Shown here: positions 31,801 to 34,342 of the stretch, in pieces
Layout of the letters: every line of letters starts with the position of its first letter
Numbering within the stretch: the first letter of the stretch is position 1
Source of the DNA: a delta proteobacterium MLS_D
GTDB lineage: Bacteria; Desulfobacterota; Syntrophia; Syntrophales; UBA2210
DNA: 34,342 nucleotides
Assembly (NCBI GenBank): GCA_002030015.1
Contig: LQBH01000016.1
Location: forward strand, 1 to 34,342
Direction of reading: 5' to 3'
The notes under the pieces: generated by a model
Databases searched by the model: none
Told to the model about the DNA's origin: nothing
Seen by the model: the letters and a program-made list of their open reading frames with translations, nothing else
Position numbers and translations under genes: made by a program

Positions 31801-33414
31801 CTACATCCACCTGACTTCGGGGTGCACCTCCTTTCCAGCGTTCCGCAGCGCCCCGTCCAGGGCCATGATCGTCGAAACGACTAGGTCAATTTTTTCCCTC
31901 GACCTTTTTTTGGAGGGCTTGACATTCCCCGCTGCATCCACTTCGGTGATAACGTTTCCGAAGCACCACCGCAGCACGGGATTTTCCGAAAACTTGATTT
32001 TTCGTTCCAGTATCAGTTTTTCAAGTTCCTTGGCCGGAGGACTCATTGACGCAAATCCCTGGCCGAATTCTATGACCTCCAAACCCATCGCTTCAAGTTC
32101 TGCCACGATCCGTGCGGCGCCCCATCGGTCAAAAAGGACTGCTTCCAGACTGTATTTCTTCGCCACCTCGTCCAGACGGGCAAGGATGTAATCATAGTCA
32201 ATCACGGTTCCCGGCGTTGCCTCGATATACTTCTGTTTCTCCCACAGCTCATAGGGAACGTGGTCAGCCTTTGATCGGCGTTTGATCGCATCCTTTGGGC
32301 ACCAGGCATAATGAAGCGTCCAGAACGGTTCTCCGTCCATCACAGGGGGGAAGCATAGCGACAGGGCACACAAATCTTGTGTACTGGCAAGATCAAGACC
32401 GCCATAACATGTCCGGCCCGTCAGATCGGGAATTTTGCTGACACAGGCGTCGAAGTCTGCCGACGCGATCCACTTCGCTGCTGCATCGACTCGCTGGTTC
32501 AAATACAGCGCCCGGAAAATTGACTCCTTCGCCGGAATCTTCCGCGCCTGCTCCGCAAAGTTTTTCATCTCTTCCAGGGACCGGAAGTCGCCCAATGCTG
32601 GATTGCAGTCGTGCCAGACCTGTTCATCCCACGGATCGGCGTCGTCTGGCGCTGCAAATGCACAGCCGTAGAACGATGGATCAGGGGGAAGGGTGCCGTC
32701 CTCGATTTTTAAGGCATAATCGACTAGCTCGCTCATGATGTGTGCCGGTGAAGGTGACTGAGTGCTGATAACAATCATCAGAGGTTCGGCCCGTGCGCCG
32801 GTGCCGGTGGTTAAATTGTCGTAAAGCTCCCGATCGTGGGATTGAGCTAGTTCATCGTACACCATAAATGACGGCGACAGACCGTGTGCCTTTCGCGCGT
32901 CCGACGAAAGCGCCTGATATGATGATCCCGTTTTCAGGTCCGTGATTGTTCGATGGAATGCTTGAATGTGACATCGCTCCGAAAACTCGGGCACCCTCAG
33001 AATTATTGCTTCCATCTCACGATAAATAATTGCTGCTTGCTCCCTATCCGCAGCTGCTGAGAAAACCTGTCCTCTTGATTCCGCCTCGGGGCCCAACAAG
33101 TGACACAGCGCAAGGGCTGCCGCCAAAGCTGTCTTCCCGTTCTTCCGTGGTACGGTTATCACGCCGGTCCGCACCTGCCGCCTGCCGTCAACGTCAACGG
33201 CATACAGGGCCCGGACGATCTCTCGCTGCCACGGACGAAGGATCAGCTTCCGACCGGCATGGACACCGGAAGTAATCGGCAGGAATTCACAGAAGGCAAT
33301 GACACGTTCCGCCCGTGAGAGACCGCGTTTATTCCAGGGCAGCGTTTTCCGACGAGAGCGGGCCTGCGGTTTCGCCGCCATGACCGAAGCTGTTTTTGGT
33401 CCTCTTTTACCCAT
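31801..33414 (-). CDS. Phage terminase large subunit (TerL)
   Basis: The 537-residue motor protein packages DNA into proheads. The ATPase half has Walker A PRKNGKT (residues 89-95) after the LRPWQREIV adenine-binding region, Walker B FMVYDE (183-188) and a coupling motif VISTQ. The nuclease half has acidic residues in GGLDLAST, VLFDRWGA and KIDLVVSTIMALDGA. It matches the Terminase_1 (YmfN-like, P27-linked) family and is of normal length. The first 20 residues (MGKRGPKTASVMAAK) resemble the N terminus of P27 small terminases. The Shine-Dalgarno AGAGGAG is about 11 bases from the ATG. HNH lies directly upstream. Confidence 0.95.
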   Translation of the reverse strand: MGKRGPKTASVMAAKPQARSRRKTLPWNKRGLSRAERVIAFCEFLPITSGVHAGRKLILRPWQREIVRALYAVDVDGRRQVRTGVITVPRKNGKTALAAALALCHLLGPEAESRGQVFSAAADREQAAIIYREMEAIILRVPEFSERCHIQAFHRTITDLKTGSSYQALSSDARKAHGLSPSFMVYDELAQSHDRELYDNLTTGTGARAEPLMIVISTQSPSPAHIMSELVDYALKIEDGTLPPDPSFYGCAFAAPDDADPWDEQVWHDCNPALGDFRSLEEMKNFAEQARKIPAKESIFRALYLNQRVDAAAKWIASADFDACVSKIPDLTGRTCYGGLDLASTQDLCALSLCFPPVMDGEPFWTLHYAWCPKDAIKRRSKADHVPYELWEKQKYIEATPGTVIDYDYILARLDEVAKKYSLEAVLFDRWGAARIVAELEAMGLEVIEFGQGFASMSPPAKELEKLILERKIKFSENPVLRWCFGNVITEVDAAGNVKPSKKRSREKIDLVVSTIMALDGALRNAGKEVHPEVRWM

Positions 33415-33461
33415 AAAATGTTAGACTCCTCTAACTTACTAAAAATTGCACCAATCGCCGG

Positions 33462-33803
33462 TTAAACCGCGTCCCTATCCGATGATTTTTTTCGGTTTCC
33501 GTGTACCTGGTTGTGGCACCGTGCGCATAGAGCCTGCACATTATCGGGATCACACTCCGCCCCGCCGGCGGACAGCTCAATGATATGATGCACTACTGTG
33601 GCCGGGACTGCCTCACCGGCAGCCTGGCACCGTTCACACAGCGGGTGCTGCCTCAAATACCACGCTCGGAACCGCCGCCACCTAGAAGACGTATAGAACG
33701 AATCCGCCACCTTCTGGGGTACCTCCCGAGCGTGCTCCTCACAGTACCGACCCACCGTTGCAATCCTGTTGCATGGGAACGCAGCGCAGTAGCGAGGCTT
33801 CAT
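33462..33803 (-). CDS. HNH endonuclease, phage-associated
   Basis: The 113-residue nuclease has the HNH core: CERC (Cys56, Cys59), HHIIEL with His72-His73, the Asn of DPDNVQAL and CARCHNQVH with Cys93, Cys96 and His101. The N terminus adds a possible zinc site (Cys6, Cys11, Cys21, His24). HNH proteins encoded beside TerL take part in DNA cleavage during packaging in HK97-like and cos-type phages. Its ATG overlaps the stop of the preceding 93-residue gene (ATGA at 33800-33803). Confidence 0.92.
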   Translation of the reverse strand: MKPRYCAAFPCNRIATVGRYCEEHAREVPQKVADSFYTSSRWRRFRAWYLRQHPLCERCQAAGEAVPATVVHHIIELSAGGAECDPDNVQALCARCHNQVHGNRKKSSDRDAV

Positions 33804-34081
33804 GTGAACGCCATCCGCCCTTTCATTCCCTCAACGTCAAGGCCGTCATAAGCCGACTGCGGATAGATGGTCCCTTCCTCAGTGACTCTGACACCCTCCA
33901 CGATGAAGGCCTTCACTGCTGCCAGCAAGAACGCTTCAAGCTCTTTCTCCATGATCTTCTCAGGGGCCGAGATATCTAATAGCCGTCGGTACCTGTTGCC
34001 CTTGTTTATTACGTCCACTAATGTTGATTGGTAGGCTTCTTGCAAATCCGCCACTCTGTCCGTTTTGAATCTGTAATCCAT
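33800..34081 (-). CDS. Hypothetical phage protein (93 aa)
   Basis: I do not recognise this small acidic protein. It starts MDYRFKTDRVADLQEAYQ and appears mostly helical, with a central hydrophobic helix (ELEAFLLAAVKAFIVEGVRV) and a C-terminal part with YDGLDVEGMKG. The start at 34081 is set by AGGAGGGG six bases upstream; an open frame continues to 34153 but overlaps the upstream gene. Translation is coupled to the HNH gene by ATGA. A small packaging or early protein is possible from its position. Confidence 0.7.
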   Translation of the reverse strand: MDYRFKTDRVADLQEAYQSTLVDVINKGNRYRRLLDISAPEKIMEKELEAFLLAAVKAFIVEGVRVTEEGTIYPQSAYDGLDVEGMKGRMAFT

Positions 34082-34092
34082 GATATCCCCTC

Positions 34093-34188
34093 CTATAGTG
34101 CAATCCATCCGATGACCGATATGGCCAGCAAATAAATGCCTCCGATGAGGCAAACCATAAACAAAATGTTCTCCAATGTTCTGTGCAT
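34093..34188 (-). CDS. Tiny 31-residue single-pass membrane peptide
   Basis: A short frame encodes MHRTLENILFMVCLIGGIYL followed by LAISVIGWIAL: about 8 polar residues, then one 23-residue hydrophobic segment with a Gly-Gly pair. It follows AAAGGAG at 7-8 bases, and its TAG runs into the ribosome binding site of the next gene, so it fits the operon. It may be a membrane microprotein such as a holin-like or inhibitory peptide; the function is unknown. Confidence 0.6.
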   Translation of the reverse strand: MHRTLENILFMVCLIGGIYLLAISVIGWIAL

Positions 34189-34237
34189 GAGATGCTCCTT
34201 TCCTTGGCGGCTTGTTTTAAAAATAGAGAGTGAGCAT

Positions 34238-34262
34238 GTGGGCAAATCGTCAGATTGCCCAC
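34238..34262. repeat. 8-bp perfect inverted repeat
   Basis: GTGGGCAA and TTGCCCAC flank a 9-base loop. It lies about 50 bases upstream of the tiny peptide. With no adjacent U-run in the element's direction, an operator or leader hairpin is more likely than a terminator. Confidence 0.5.
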
Positions 34263-34273
34263 CCTACTTCTCT

Positions 34274-34306
34274 TACCTTCTTAATACCTTCTTAAAACCT
34301 ACTTAC
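34274..34306. repeat. 11-bp tandem repeats (TACCTTCTTAA x2 plus a degenerate third)
   Basis: Two perfect head-to-tail copies are followed by AACCTACTTAC. The period of one helical turn suits cooperative binding of a regulator near the start of the visible phage operon. The window ends 36 bp further on. Confidence 0.55.
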
Positions 34307-34342
34307 CCGGTAACTTTTTCCCACTCCAGGGACTACTTTTTC

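Larger units (their letters stand above)
27216..34342. mobile_element. Integrated phage-like element with head and packaging genes, partial (runs off window)
   Basis: The element starts at the tRNA-Pro 3' end and continues past the right edge. Visible genes, all on the minus strand, are a Cys-rich HTH protein, portal, a 155-residue protein, fused protease-capsid, large terminase, HNH nuclease and two small proteins. No integrase, tail, lysis or replication gene is seen. The junction with the host is sharp: host genes are on the + strand up to the tRNA, element genes on the - strand after it. It may be a prophage, a remnant, or a capsid-forming satellite; the far end and integrase are needed to decide. 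Confidence 0.88.

Overview
The window reads as a chromosomal stretch of an anaerobic, Gram-negative bacterium, most likely a deltaproteobacterium (Desulfobacterota). This is an inference from gene content: an 'orange protein'-type cluster of MinD-like ATPases with inserted ferredoxins, a NIL-ferredoxin protein, several lipoproteins and murein enzymes of Gram-negative type, and a single bifunctional Rel/SpoT enzyme. No 16S rRNA or other taxonomic marker is present.

Left part (1-5031, + strand): a coiled-coil lipoprotein, a DUF72 protein, an MscS channel, an MltF-like lytic transglycosylase and a Tat-targeted patatin-like phospholipase. Next (9551-5046, - strand) is a tightly coupled five-gene set: NifX/ORP-like ferredoxin protein, two MinD/ferredoxin ATPases, a DUF89 phosphatase-like protein and an Mrp ATPase. 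It resembles the anaerobe-specific ORP gene set of sulfate reducers. Its upstream region (9552-10005) holds a hairpin, a sigma54-like site, an 8-bp inverted repeat and REP-like palindromes.

Middle part (10006-17483): a minus-strand operon of an unknown 187-aa protein, an unknown 77-aa protein and a YihY/BrkB membrane protein, joined by ATGA overlaps; then a cupin, an M48 lipoprotein protease, an MBL-fold hydrolase, a small membrane protein, a NIL-ferredoxin, an alpha/beta hydrolase and DUF1015.

Housekeeping run (17568-27106, + strand): miaA, a GT2-like protein, ispG, proS, rel/spoT, an N-acetylmuramoyl-L-alanine amidase, rph and an XTP/dITP pyrophosphatase, with several stop/start overlaps. 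It ends at a tRNA-Pro(UGG) gene.

Right end (27216-34342, mostly - strand): an integrated phage-like element entering at the 3' end of tRNA-Pro. The tRNA 3' end plus its terminator is repeated 130 bp downstream, bracketed by paired GTACAA motifs. The visible genes, in transcription order, are a 31-aa membrane peptide, a 93-aa protein, an HNH nuclease, a large terminase, a fused prohead protease-major capsid protein, a 155-aa protein, an HK97-type portal and a Cys-rich helix-turn-helix protein next to the attachment site. No tail, lysis or integrase gene lies between the head genes and the attachment site. This suggests a capsid-forming satellite (cf-PICI-like) or a trimmed prophage. The element runs off the right edge, so that reading is provisional.
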